Assembly (NCBI GenBank): GCA_008711295.1
Contig: VUYV01000593.1
Span: 188,176-252,175 of the forward strand
From: Anarhynchus alexandrinus
Lineage: Eukaryota; Chordata; Aves; Charadriiformes; Charadriidae
Direction: 5' to 3'
Length of the DNA: 64,000 nt
Made by a program: the position numbers and the translations under genes. The stretch's first letter is position 1. Each line of letters opens with the position of its first letter. This document shows positions 1-11,690 of this stretch, piece after piece. The notes beneath the pieces are model-generated. The model saw nothing but the letters and a program-made list of their open reading frames with translations. It did no database searches and had not been told where the DNA came from.

Positions 1-467
1 TAATGTCATTAAAAAACACGACCAAACAAAACCAAAAAAACAAACCCAAAAACAACAGCAAGAAAAGAAAGTGAATTTACTTTAATTATTTCTTCTGGAA
101 ATTTTGTTGTTAATTAAATAATAAAGGTATGGCACAGCCCTAACACACTTTGGCCAAATGCGTGTTGTCAGAATATACCATTAGGAAAAAACGATGTAGG
201 ACAGGAGAATATGTTTAATTTTGGAAGTCTATATATAGCTAAGGAACCTGGCAGACCTGCCCCCGCAAATACTCACAATCATCAGACCACTCGGGGGTTT
301 CAGGACTGCTGATTGCGTTATTTATGCAGATAGCTACAAAATTATGCACAACTCGTTATATTTTTGTTGGAACTAAAAAATACACCACCGCTCTACATAC
401 TTTTAAATGCACGTTTGTAGAATGGAAGATGAACAAATAGACTTACTCTTGTGTCAACGTACATTTA
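1..467. other. AT-rich intergenic DNA
   Basis: The sequence is A-rich over its first 80 bases, then AT-rich. I see no gene or recognisable repeat. Confidence 0.6.
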
Positions 468-955
468 TCATAGAATCATAGAATGGTTTAGGTTGGAAGG
501 GACCTTGAAGATCATCCAGTTCCAACCCCCCTGCCATGGGCAGGGACACCTCCCACCAGATCAGCTTGCTCCAAGCCCCGTCCAACCTGGCCTTGAACAC
601 CTCCAGGGATGGGGCAGCCACACCGTCCCTGGGCAACCTGGGCCAGTGCCTCACCACCCTCACAGTGAAAAATTTCTTCCTCATATCTAATCTAAATCTC
701 CCCTCTTCCAGTTTGAAACTATTCCCCCTCGTCCTATCACTCCATGCCCTTGTAAAAGTCCCTCCCCAGCTCTCCTGTAGTCCCTTTAGGTACTGGAAGG
801 GGCTCTAAGGTCTCCCTGGAGCCTTCTCCAGGCTGAACACCCCCAACTCTCTCAGGCTGTCCTCCCAGCAGAGGGGCTCCAGCCCTCGCAGCATCTCCGG
901 GGCCTCCTCTGGACCTGCTCCAACAGGTCTGTGTCTTTCCTATGTTGGGGGCTCC
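468..955 (-). mobile_element. CR1 LINE, 5'-truncated copy
   Basis: It begins with the reverse complement of the CR1 3' end (TCATAGAATCATAGAATGG) and runs through the 3' UTR into the end of the reverse-transcriptase reading frame, stopping near the TATGTTGGGGG segment. The frames at 451-690, 454-684 and 536-808 are CR1 sequence, not genes. Confidence 0.95.
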
Positions 956-2850
956 TGGTCTAAATTTGCTGGTCTAAATTGAAGCGTCCTCCAGTCTTTC
1001 GGTACCTGTGCTGCTGCACGCCACCTTTCCCTGGAGAGGAACGGCTGGAGCAAACGCTTGGGATGATGGTCACCTAAAGGCGTGTCCCTAATGCCTTCTG
1101 CTGGAGCAGCTCCCTCCCAAACACCTTCTGATCGGCGCTGACTCCAGAATCTGGTGCTGGTCCCAGGCATCCCAGGTCCCCAGCGAGTCGTAACGAGCCG
1201 TGGTGGAGCTGCTGAGCGACCTGTTTTCTTTCCATGGAGAAGCTTCTCTTGCGCAATCCCTTGCTGCACTTGTTCCACCATGCGCGCATAAGCACTCGGA
1301 GAAGCAGATCCTTGAAGGTTCCCCAAAGAAAATTAATTATTTATCCATTATTGACACTCCTGGCAAGCACCTAACGACCCGAGTATGGCAGTGTGTGTGC
1401 TCTCGCTCTTGTTCTCCTGCCGGAGCTCTCTCACGTAGGATTCATTTACTTTTCGGTGAAGCAGAAAGATGTTGGCAGAATAACCGATGCGATAGCTCCG
1501 TGGCTCTGTCACGCTCGTGGTGCGCAGGAGAGCAAGACTTCTCTCTGGCCCAAAAAAGCATTGCTCCTGACAGACCAGGAGGCATCGCTGGCCACTTCAC
1601 TCCTACCTCTGGAAGCACTACGGGGAGAACTAGGTGAAACATTAATCCTTTTTTTTTATTATTTTTTTTAAAATCTTTAATCTGGACAAAAACCCCAGGC
1701 TTTGCAAACCTGAGATGTTTTAATTTCTTTGGAAAATTTAATTTCTTCTGGAAAGGAAACAGAAATGCTCAGGTACGATGCGAGTTTCATCTCAGAATTT
1801 TAAATAACGCATTTTTCCTTCTCTTTTATTCGAAGGTGTTTTCAATTTAGGATGTTCCCTTAAAATAATGCTTTTGAAGAGAGTGATTTCTTTTTTAACG
1901 TGCTTTAATTGTGAGCTGGGTAATTTTTCATGAATTCCTAGCCAACAAAATACTACATTATTTACGCAGCTCGTCTTACAAGCAAGGAGCGGAGTCAGCG
2001 ACGCTCCCAAAAATTACACCTTTTGCCATTGACTTGCGTGATGTGGATTTGAATGATAGATGCTATTAAAAAAAAAAAGATTATTTCAGGCTGTGAATGC
2101 AATTAGTCAAATGGAGCAAGGACTGGAAGGTGAGAAGGAAGAGCAGAACACAGAAAACCGTGCAGGAGGTCACTATCTTTATGCACTTAATGACTGAAAC
2201 CGATGATGCCCAAGTCAGGAATTCGGCGATGAAGTCAGCAAACATCACTGCTATAAGGATTAATATTTGGAATCCTCCGATCTGATTGAGGAAAGAGCAG
2301 TGATTAATTGAAAGTGTCCAGAATGCCCCAGTAATGGTATTATAAACTGTAACATTTAGGAGTATTACTGCAGAGTTAAAATATTTTTTTTAAAAAAAGG
2401 GAAGGGGATATTTCTTCTCAAAACTGAGCCGTTTACCAGCTGGATTATTACTGGTTTCATCCCCAGTTATATTTATCTGTAGGCAAATCACCCTTTCCGC
2501 ACGAGTTGAATAAGGACATATTCCAGTAGCTACTAAAGTTAGTGGGATTCTTTTCCTTGGTTTCAGTAGATCACCTGGTGGACCTGGTGGTAAAGAGAAC
2601 AGCTTGGACAAGGTGGGCTGTAAATGTTCGTAAGCAGACGGGCTGAGCTTACAGCCCGCCGAGGTTAATGCTGAACATCAAAAGTCATTTTGTAGAGGAA
2701 GAGACTTTTCCAAACTGCCCTTTTCTTCCGGGCACGAGAGCCACAAGAACCCCCAGGATGGATTCTGTAAGACCTCACGAGGCTGTAAACTGCTTATTTG
2801 TGATTCCTACGTACAACATCTGGGAGCCAATATCCCAAGGCTGTCTGTAT
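956..2850. other. Intergenic DNA with no supported gene
   Basis: It holds moderately CpG-rich sequence around 1360-1560, a T run at about 1650-1670 and an A run near 2068. Overlapping frames on both strands at 940-1642 have no recognisable domains. Confidence 0.5.
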
Positions 2851-2909
2851 CTATAAATATCTATAAATAGCTATAAATATCTATAAATATCTATATCTAA
2901 CTATATATC
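2851..2909. repeat. Short minisatellite, 10-bp unit CTATAAATAT
   Basis: About five imperfect tandem copies of a 10-bp unit are visible, running into a CTATAT-rich tail. Confidence 0.85.
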
Positions 2910-4647
2910 GGGGTGCGCACCCACACACGCACGGTTGGGTTGCAGTTAGACGGTACAGTGAGGAGCAGACGAGCACAAAAAAAGAAATTGAATGATGAAA
3001 ATTTTCCATACAGTGAAAATACCTTTGATGGTAATGTCAAGAATTAAAATTGAATGATTCCAAGATGCCATTAAAGTGGTCGGGATTTTCCTACCCATCA
3101 GCGGGCTAATACGGTTTACATTTAATAACTTTAAGACTTTCTTTGTTCAGAGTTGCCAACGTTAACAAAAATCTGCTCTGGTCTGAAACATAGATGTGAC
3201 AAATAGACATAACCATTACAAATTCCTCCGAAACTCCTACAGACCCAGCCGTCATTACATTCCTCCCTGCTCTCCTTTGAGGAGGAACGGGAACGAGGTC
3301 TCCCACGTAGAAGAATCAACCGTAGGGAAGATGCCAGGGAGATACATCACGCCGACGAAGCTCCTTTCCAAGGAAAGGTTAAGGAAGAGAAACAACAAAG
3401 CTCACCCGGATCAGACCCCAGAAACGCAAGTTACTTTTGGAAAATCGCTCGTGAAATCTTTATCTGCACCAGGGTAGAGGTCTGTTCCTGACCGTGTTCA
3501 TTCCACCTGTAGGAGCAGTTGAACTACTTGAGGGAAACTGGTGTTGACAAATACAAGCAGATCAATCATTTACGTGAGAAGCAGCTTCAGAGTCGCTGCA
3601 AGCTCACTCGCGGAGTTTCCAGGAGGCCTCAGGCCTCCAAAGTGTGAGCAGAAAGCCCAGCAATTTTGGAGGTGGTGTGCTGGAGGAGGTGGCACACGTG
3701 TGGCAGAAGCTGGAGGAGCGGAGAAGGGACGCCCTGGCAGGTGAGCGCTGGCTCCAATGTGCTTCTGTAGCCTCCTCTTACCGCTCTTGGAGAGGTTTGT
3801 TTGTTTAATTGATTTCTGTGGTTGCTTTCCAAATGTTTCTGGAAGTTTTAGCACCAGCCTTGAGCCCTGTATGACTCAGAAAGGATAAATATATCTCCTT
3901 CCAGAGTTCCCAGGGGTTTGTTACTTTTGGTTCAGTGGTGACAGACTCTGAGAAATACATGCATTTCTCTGGCGCGGCAAGAAGGTCTGATTTTAAAGTT
4001 ATCTTGTCATATAAATTCAAGAGAAATATATGCACCTGGAAAAGCTGGCTGTGACAACCTTGATATCGTCAAGATTATGAATTAACTATGATCTCGGCTG
4101 ACGTACTGCGCAGAAGCTCACAGGTCTACAAACGAAGTAGGAAACACAGGAGACTGCATTCACTCGTCTGCTGTGCCCCTTGTGCATTAAAGGCTCTGTA
4201 AAGGCATGAGAGAATGCAGGCAACCCCAAAATGCTACAAACCCACCATGACTGGTCTTAGGAATCCAGTACCACAGCTCCCATAAGAACTGGAATGGGGA
4301 GAGGCAGTGAAAAGGAATGAGAATAACATGATGTGCTTCGGTTATTCCTAAGTCGCCCAAAGCCTGCTGGATATTATTGCCAGTTACCGAACGAGGAGCA
4401 AACCCAAGGCTGGTCAAACAGGGGACCCAAAGTCAAGGATCTATAGTAAAAGTCCAAGACATCTCTATGCATTTGGTAGAAATCACACACAAACTATTAA
4501 AGTCCTGCTGAATCTTCATTCTGAGTGCTTTTTGCTGATTGTTTTGTAAATATTTCCAGGCATTTCCCAAAACAAATGAGGGAGGTGACTCAAAGTAATT
4601 TCATCTACCATACCTTTTCGATTCAGAGCATCCTGTTGATATTGGCA
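2910..4647. other. Intergenic DNA with no supported gene
   Basis: Nothing is recognised apart from one exon-like segment at 3623-3740, listed separately. Confidence 0.5.
3623..3740 (+). other. Exon-like segment, unidentified
   Basis: A 118-bp stretch lies between a possible acceptor (TTTCCAG) and a strong donor (GGCAG followed by GTGAGC). One frame is open throughout and is rich in Val, Leu and charged residues (for example VLEEVAHVWQKLEERRRDA), with GTG, CTG, GAG and AAG codons like those of real genes. No family is recognised and no partner exon is found, so it may be chance. Confidence 0.15.
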
Positions 4648-4715
4648 GTGTTAGGTTGATGGTTGGACTTGACCATATCTTAAAGGTCCCTTCCAACCTA
4701 GACAATTCTATGATG
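4648..4715 (+). mobile_element. CR1 LINE 3'-end fragment
   Basis: Only the last 70 or so bases of a CR1 remain, ending CCTTCCAACCTAGACAATTC and TATGATGA. It belongs to the sub-type with GGTTGATGGTTGGACT, like the element at 14363. Confidence 0.9.
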
Positions 4716-7491
4716 AAGGTTAAAGAAGGCAATTAATAATGATGTCCCTTGCTTCCCATACACAGGCGTTCCCAATGTTGGAGTTGTTGGGTTTCCAAGA
4801 GGAGGGGAGGACAGGACCAAGCGGTAATGGAATTAATCAGAGCGGAGAAAAGAGCCAGGCTTGAATTTTTCAGGGGAAATAAGTCAATGCTGAGATTTCA
4901 GAAGTAGGGGAACATTCGCAGAGTGGTGAGAAAAGGGAAGCATTTTGATGGCAATAGTTTGGGCAGATTGAACCGAAGAGGGGAGAGAAGATTTGGTCAG
5001 AAAATGGGAAGATCTTGTGCACAGGCTAGCGCTGAGACAGTGTTGCCCAGGAAAAAGGCTGACTTTTGAGAAAAAACACAGCTGTAAGACTTGTGGAGGC
5101 TTTAAATACAAGTAGAGGAGAAATGCAGTAACCGGTTTCATGACCTAAACAGCAGGGAGTGCTAATGGTAAGAGAAAAATGAAAGGAAATAAGAATAAAG
5201 ATTATGTACTGCTTCCAAACAGCTAGCCTGTAGACTAACGTAACTTTGCCAGAATCCCGTTTTTTTACGTCTTTACATATTACACTCAACATACTTCAGA
5301 CTACTCAGAGCAACAAATAGATCCTTATTTACTGGCCAAAACATATCGAGTACAAACAATTCCTTGAATGAAGTGCAAATTGTCCAAGTCAGTTCACTGC
5401 AACAAAACTATTTGAATAAGGGAAGTTTCGGTTTCCTTTTCAAGTCGGAGTTACTTTGCAAAATGTAAATCGGTAATACAAGAAACCCCTTTTTCTTTCT
5501 TTTTGTTTGTGTTTTAATCATTTGCAAGAGCGCCGGCATTTCCCAACGTTTCCTTTACTGTCTTATCTCGAGCTCCGCAGAACATTTATTGTCGTAGCGC
5601 GAAAGATCTTGATAAGGGCCCAGCTGTGAACGTGACCGCTGTGTTTCAGTTAACGTGTAACGTGGTATTTGTTCTCCCTGCTTTTATGGTACAAAAGGCT
5701 AATGGAATCATCCTTACCACTCTCTGTTGATTGAGCAAATTAAAGATGATCCAGTCAGTTCTCTAACCGAGACTTTACTGCCCGCATTCTCTCCAGAAAT
5801 ACATTAAAGTGCAAAGCGTTTGCTTCTCGCTTACGTCTGGGTCAGTGGAAGGCAAGTGTCTTCTCCAGCCTGGCCCTTCACCACCCTTTTGTTTGAAATG
5901 AAGAGAGACGTTTCACGGTGGGACATCGGACCGAAGGAGAGCATTTCCAGGCAACGGGCAAAATCGGAAATGTCAATATTTTTTTTCCCCGCTCACCTTC
6001 GCTGTTGAGAAGCCGCGTGGGCAGCTTACAGGAGGAGTGAAGGAAGGGCGGCCTTCAACAGAAGGCAATGCTGTACGTGAGCCTCCACCGCAATTGGAAT
6101 TAATAGGCAGCTTTATTAGACGCCTGTTTGGAAAAAACAAATAATAAATAACTGGCTCCAACAGCTCCTATGTTGGGGTGCACACGTACCTGCGGAGCAC
6201 CGGTGGAGAAGCTCAGAGGCTTTGGCTCACCAAGTTTGGGTGGGACGGACACCCCTTGCTTTGGAGAGTTGAGCAAAACAAAGTTGTTGCAGATAACTTT
6301 TGGAAAAAACTGTGTTACAGGAAGGAACTTTAACTCAGCCTGGGTCTTTATCAGCTCTACAGCACTATCTTCCTTTCTACGTATCAGCACCAAATAACTT
6401 GTGTAAATAACCAGAAGGAATTTTTCAGGCTTGCGGCAATAGTTTTTCTCTTGGAACTGTGAAATATGACGGATGTGCTACTATCATTTTTATTGCAAGC
6501 AAAATTGATGGCCAATACAGAGCATAGAAACCTGCTGAATTAGATTCATCTCCTTAATTGTATCTAAGCTTTGGCTCGAGTCAATATTTTTCTAGTAATC
6601 ATTATGAAATATAGCGTGATTCATATCCCAAGTAATGAGTAGACGTATGCAATGTCTTCATTTATTTGTGTATACCTTTAGTAGTTACTTTGTCTGTAAA
6701 TACAGGTTTAACATATTAATCAGCAGAATTTATCAACTACCTTTTATTTTTCTATTTCTTTTTTTTTGTTGTTGTTTTTCCCCCTAAATACCTTTTAGCA
6801 CACCCGATAGTACTGGCTATTGGCATAGAGCAGCACCAGAAGTGCAGTGATAGCCGCAGTCTGTACTGCAGGAGGTGGGTAGTTTAAGACCAACAGGAAT
6901 TACTTGTGCACACTCTGTTTTTTACCCTCACTTAGGATACATGAATATTCAACACCGTCTCCTCCAGTTGACACAAGTGATAGATAAGTTGCTTCCCCAT
7001 CCAGACTTCTATCTAGAGAATCTTTCTGATTCAGAATTTCAGGACGATCTTTCCATTTATTAAAAAAAAATAATAATAAAAAGACCTGGTAAAAATCTAG
7101 AGGGAAACAAAAAAATGGAATTTCCTGGATGATATCCTGCAGAGAAGTAGCTTCTCAGTTTCTCCATTGGAAAACCATCTTTCCTTCGGCTCATATTTTT
7201 CCCTGTGTGATTCCACCTTGCCCTGGCTGAGTACCAGAAAGGAGAAAAGAGCACCTAAATAGCTTAATCACCCTGGAAGGCTTTTCTGTCCCAGCCTTAG
7301 TCACGCTGTAGTCACGACCTAGCTAAGTGTTTCTTCCTTTGAACGATAATACCAGAAGGCCAAGGAACAGTTTGGGTTTTTAACACACAAGCTGGGTTCC
7401 CAAAATAGCATGAAAGTGATGTCACAAACAAAACTAACTACTCTTCTGTGCAAACAAGTAGTTGGACTGCAAAATTATTGTTGGAAATTAA
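4716..7491. other. Intergenic DNA with no supported gene
   Basis: This is AT-rich single-copy-looking sequence with short T and A runs. The frames at 4884-5141, 5026-5292 and 6100-6397 lack any recognisable domain or codon signal. Confidence 0.5.
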
Positions 7492-7926
7492 TCATAGAAT
7501 CATAGAATGGTTTAGGTTGGAAAGGACCTTGAAGATCATCGAGTTCCAACCCCCCTGCCATAGGCAGGGACACCTCCCACCAGACCAGGTTGCCCAAGGC
7601 CACGTCCAGCCTGGCCTTGAACACCTCCAGGGATGGGGTCTCAACAACCTCTCTGGACAGCCTGTTCCAGTGCCTTACCACCCGTAAAGTGAAAAACTTC
7701 TTCCTAATGTTTAATCTAAACCTGCCCTCTTCCAGTTTGAAGCCATTCCCCCTTGTCCTATCACTCCATGCCCCAGTAAAAAGTCCTTCCCCAGCTCTCC
7801 TGTAGCCCCTTTAGGTACTGGAAGGCCGCAATAAGATCTCCCTGGAGCCTTCTCTTCTCCAGGCTGAACAGCCCCAACTGTCTCAGCCTCTCCTCATAGG
7901 AGAAGTGCTCCAGCCCTCGGATCATC
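7492..7926 (-). mobile_element. CR1 LINE, 5'-truncated copy (young-looking sub-type)
   Basis: It starts with the reverse complement of the CR1 3' end and stops abruptly after the GATCATC segment. Its 3' half is almost identical to the copies at 37831, 58857 and 63015, with the shared GATCATCGAGTTCC stretch. Confidence 0.95.
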
Positions 7927-9254
7927 AATGATCCATTATATCATCATACTGGTCCATTCACTTCTCTCATGAGTTTTGGCCATCAGCATAAAATGCCAGA
8001 AATCAATTAAAATATGACCGACACATGAAATAAAAATTTAAACCCAGCAGGAAATGGTAACTGATATTAATAGACACACAACTATTATATGCACTCACCA
8101 ACGAGAAAGTTTGGGTTGCCATCCCCTGGGAAAAACCGGGATCAGCGGTATATAGAGGGAGCTGGTTGTAGCCAGATGTACTGTCACCGCCGGCAGGCAA
8201 TGCAAAGGGTGGAAGAACCACTATTACAGAGGAAAAAAAAAAATTACATCAGACACAGGGAAAAAATTTCCCATATTTCAACATAATTTAAAGGTAACTT
8301 TCAAATATTTTTAAGGTATTTAAAACGTAAACGTCATTTAAAGATTTAGAGAGTATTGAAAGTATTTTTGAAGTATTGCAAAAGTATAAATTTATACCAG
8401 CATAAATTCAGGATAATTGAGAACTAAGAAAGCATAGGACTGCGAATGAAGTTTGTAGGTCTGATGAGTACTGTCCTGCAATGCCATAGGTGACAAATCC
8501 TGTATCCTACTGGAACCCCCTGGTACTACCACAACAGAAATATGCAATAGCATTACTACTCGGAAGAGCTGCTATATCCCTTTTTCTTCTCAGGCAAGTG
8601 AGATTACGGAAGAGGAGTAATAATACAGACAAACTATACTACTAGCGAAGAGATGCATTTAAGAGAAAACTCGTTTCATCTGATGCGTGGGAGTAGGAAA
8701 GTGTGCCACTACTTAATTTTAGGAGAAGATTCTGGTATTATTTGCCATATTGTGATTCCAAAATATTCTAATGAAGTTAATAGTCTGGAGATCTCTCTCT
8801 ATATATATATATATATTAATGCATACTGATATATATATCTCAGAGAGTCTAGTGCTTGATAATTAACTGGGTGCACGTGGAAGACATCTGGACCACCCAA
8901 ATTCCTGCTTGGTTTCTATAATGCCTTGTTCCTTTCAACAGTTGCTGAATGCTAAGTTATGACAGCTTCTTAGGCATGCTTGCTGTAATTACTGCGGTGC
9001 CGGGACATGGTGCATCAAAATCTCTGTAAGCCCTTTGGCTGCTCCCTCTGGGTGCTTTAACAACAGAGGAACTGAAGTAGAGTTTTCCTTTATTGATATA
9101 AACCCTTCCGAACATACTGTGCTGGGTAAATTGGGGGTTTTTTCATCATCACCTAGACAATGTAAAATGACAAGGAGCGGAAAATAACATGGAGGCGGCA
9201 CGGCTTGAGTATAGCATCTGTTGCCAGATAAAAAGCAGTAAAAGCATCCTACCA
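7927..9254. other. Intergenic DNA with a TA microsatellite
   Basis: No gene is supported. A CT then TA dinucleotide run lies at 8789-8818. Confidence 0.5.
8789..8848. repeat. (CT)n(TA)n microsatellite with imperfect inverted repeat
   Basis: A CTCTCT run passes into about eleven TA units, followed by a partly complementary TA and GAGAG tract. The arms could pair as an imperfect hairpin. Confidence 0.75.
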
Positions 9255-9600
9255 GTTGCAACGCTGCTGCAGATGCCAGAGGCGATCCATGCGATGACGC
9301 TGCCTATAGCTGCGTATACGTCGGCTGTGTCTGGCTCGTGTGGGACGGGATATACCCACTCTCCGTTTCAGGGGCTACGTTCCTTTACGTGCGGGTCACC
9401 ACGCTGCCGCCGCACCCGGCTTCCCTCCCACGCCGCTGCTGCCGCTCGCGGGGCTTCCCGACGTTTAAGAGGTGACTCAATTGGAAGCAACTTCACGTCT
9501 TTCTCTGCACCAACGCGAGGATGTGTGTTTGTAGATAGGCAGCCGAAGCGTTCATCAGATTCCTCCTGCAAGAACGCTGGGCTCCTTCGTTAAGGAAGGA
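9255..9600. promoter_or_regulatory. Small orphan CpG island
   Basis: By hand count about 31 CpG dinucleotides fall in about 345 bp at roughly 56% GC, so observed/expected CpG is near 1, unlike the AT-rich flanks. There is no CR1 in it. On the minus strand one frame carries an alanine run and basic residues, as first exons often do. No downstream gene is recognised, so a promoter role is inferred from composition only. Confidence 0.4.
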
Positions 9601-9785
9601 GGTCTGGAGTGACAGCCTTGATTTACCTGGACAACAAAAGGTTATAGATAACGCTGGCCAAACAACAATTGCTGGCACCGTGCGTGTTGAGAGGTAATTT
9701 CACGGTCAAAGATTAAACCAAGAGGCATTACAGCTGTGCTGTGTTGACCAAGAGTTTTCCTCTCTTTAAAGATTATTATACTTAT

Positions 9786-10110
9786 TAAATACTTAAAGGG
9801 AAGGTGCCAGGGGGATGGGAACAGTCTTTTTTCAGCAGTGCCCAGGGATAGGACAAGAGGGAATGGGCACAAACTTGAACATAAGAAGCTCCATCTAAAC
9901 ACGAGGAGGAACTTCTTTCCTGTGAGGGTAGCAGAGCACTGGCACAGTCTGCCCAGAGAGGTGGGGGAGTCTCCCTCTCTGGAGCCATTCCAAACCCGCC
10001 TGGACGCCGTCCTGTGCCACTGCTGGAGGTGCCTCTGCTCTGGCAGGGGGTGGCACCAGGGGAGCTCCAGAGGGCCCTTCCAGCCCCCACCATTCTGTGA
10101 TTCTGTGATA
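9786..10110 (+). mobile_element. CR1 LINE 3' fragment (GTGATTCTGTGA-ended sub-type)
   Basis: It starts in the end of the reverse-transcriptase frame, passes the AACTTCTTTCCTGTGAGGG segment and ends CCACCATTCTGTGATTCTGT. This is a different CR1 sub-type from most others here. The long antisense frame at 9785-10363 and the frame at 9838-10146 are produced by it. Confidence 0.93.
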
Positions 10111-11170
10111 TATACATATAAACTTCTGGAGGGATCCTTCTTATAGGCTCTGTATGCTGCTGCGTTTGATGTACCAAAAGGAAAATAACCTCACAAATAG
10201 CAGACAGTAGTTGGGTTTCGTCTGGAGGAGAAGTTCCTGGTGCTGTACACTGCGTTAGTGATGCCCACCCTTCAGAATAACCAAGAACAGAGAAAAACTT
10301 CTCTCCTAATGGACTGCAATTTCTTTTCCTTCTGTGTGGCAGGGAACAAAATGTCATCCCCATTTGTTGCTCTCTCCTCTCTCCTTTTTTTTTTTTAAAC
10401 TTACTTAAAAAAAGTCAAACTGTACAGGTACATCTGTATTGTCATTTACAAAAGTAGAGATCCATGCCTGATCCTAGTGCATTATTTGTCTCGGGGTATG
10501 TCACGGATCTTTTCTGGTTGTTCTTTCTCCTTAAACTATATTCTGTTCATCCTCATTCAAAGCCCATTCTTTTTAATAGGGAAAAAAAAAGAGACTTTCT
10601 GAGATCAACAGGCCACTTTGAATTCCTTGTCAGTAGTTGCAGGGCAGGTATTAAAGAAAGGTACTTTAAAGTTCCCTTTGAACAGCAGATCTCTCGAATG
10701 ATTCGCTTCCACCTCATTTCGACTAAAATTCAGATAAATGAATTGATTATTTTTTTTCCCTTTTTTAATCCTATTTGAGTTTTGAATGATCGGTAATTAT
10801 TTAGTCCTTGTGTCGTGTTAGGTATTGCTAACCCTGGATTTGTTTGGGGTTTTTAATATTGTTTTTAGAAAACAGAAGGTGTCAAACCCAAAGTAGGTTT
10901 CATAACAATGCCATTACATAACCACCCAATTAGTAGCTCGTTCGTTGCTATTAATAGCAGCTTCCACATCTAAATCCCTTTGTGTAGTGCTACAATAACT
11001 GGCGAGAAGAGGCTTCATATTAGTTATCCATTCTGTGAAGAGAATAAATGAGCTTCACGGCGATTTATGAGATGCAGAGTAATGTGATGCTGATTAGTTG
11101 CCAGGCTGCTGCCTGCTCCAACGCTGGAGATGTCCAGACCCGGTGGGCTGCTGTTGCAAGCCTGGTATGT
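10111..11170. other. Intergenic DNA, part possibly conserved non-coding
   Basis: No gene is supported. About 10900-11090 is AT-rich, non-repetitive and dense in TTAT/TAAT homeobox-like words. Confidence 0.4.
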
Positions 11171-11690
11171 ACATAGAATGGTTTAAGTTGGAAGGGACCT
11201 TGAGGATCATCTAGTCCAACCCCCTGCCATGGGCAGGGACACCTCCCACCAGCCCAGGTTGCTCCAAGCCCCTTCCAACCTGGCCTTGAACACCTCCAGG
11301 GATGGGGCAGCCACAGCTGCTCTGAACAACCTGGGCCAGTGCCTCATCACCCTCACAGTGAAAAATTTCTTCCTAATATCACATCTAAATCTCCCCTCTT
11401 TCAGTGTAAAACCATTGCCCCTCATCCTGTGGCTCCACTCCCTGATCAAGAGTCCCTCCCCAGCTTTCCTGTAGCCCCTTTAGGCACTGCAAGGGGCTCT
11501 AAGGTTTCCCTGAAGCCTTCTTTTCTCCAGGCTGAACACCCCCAACTCTCTCAGCCTGTCCTTATACGAGAGGTGCTCCAGCCCTCTGATCATCTTTGTG
11601 GCCTCCTCTGGACCCACTCCAACAGGTCCAAGTCTTTCCTATGTTGGGGGATCCAGAGCTGGACACAGTACTCCAGTTTGGGTCTCATAT
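11171..11690 (-). mobile_element. CR1 LINE, 5'-truncated copy
   Basis: The reverse complement of the CR1 3' end (ATAGAATGGTTTAAGTTGG) is followed by the 3' UTR and by the pol C-terminus up to a CCAGAGCTGGACACAGTACT segment. Confidence 0.95.

Noticed and set aside
9785..10363. 192-codon minus-strand frame, the longest besides ARSJ
   Set aside because: It is the antisense of a CR1 3' fragment plus flanking DNA, not a gene.
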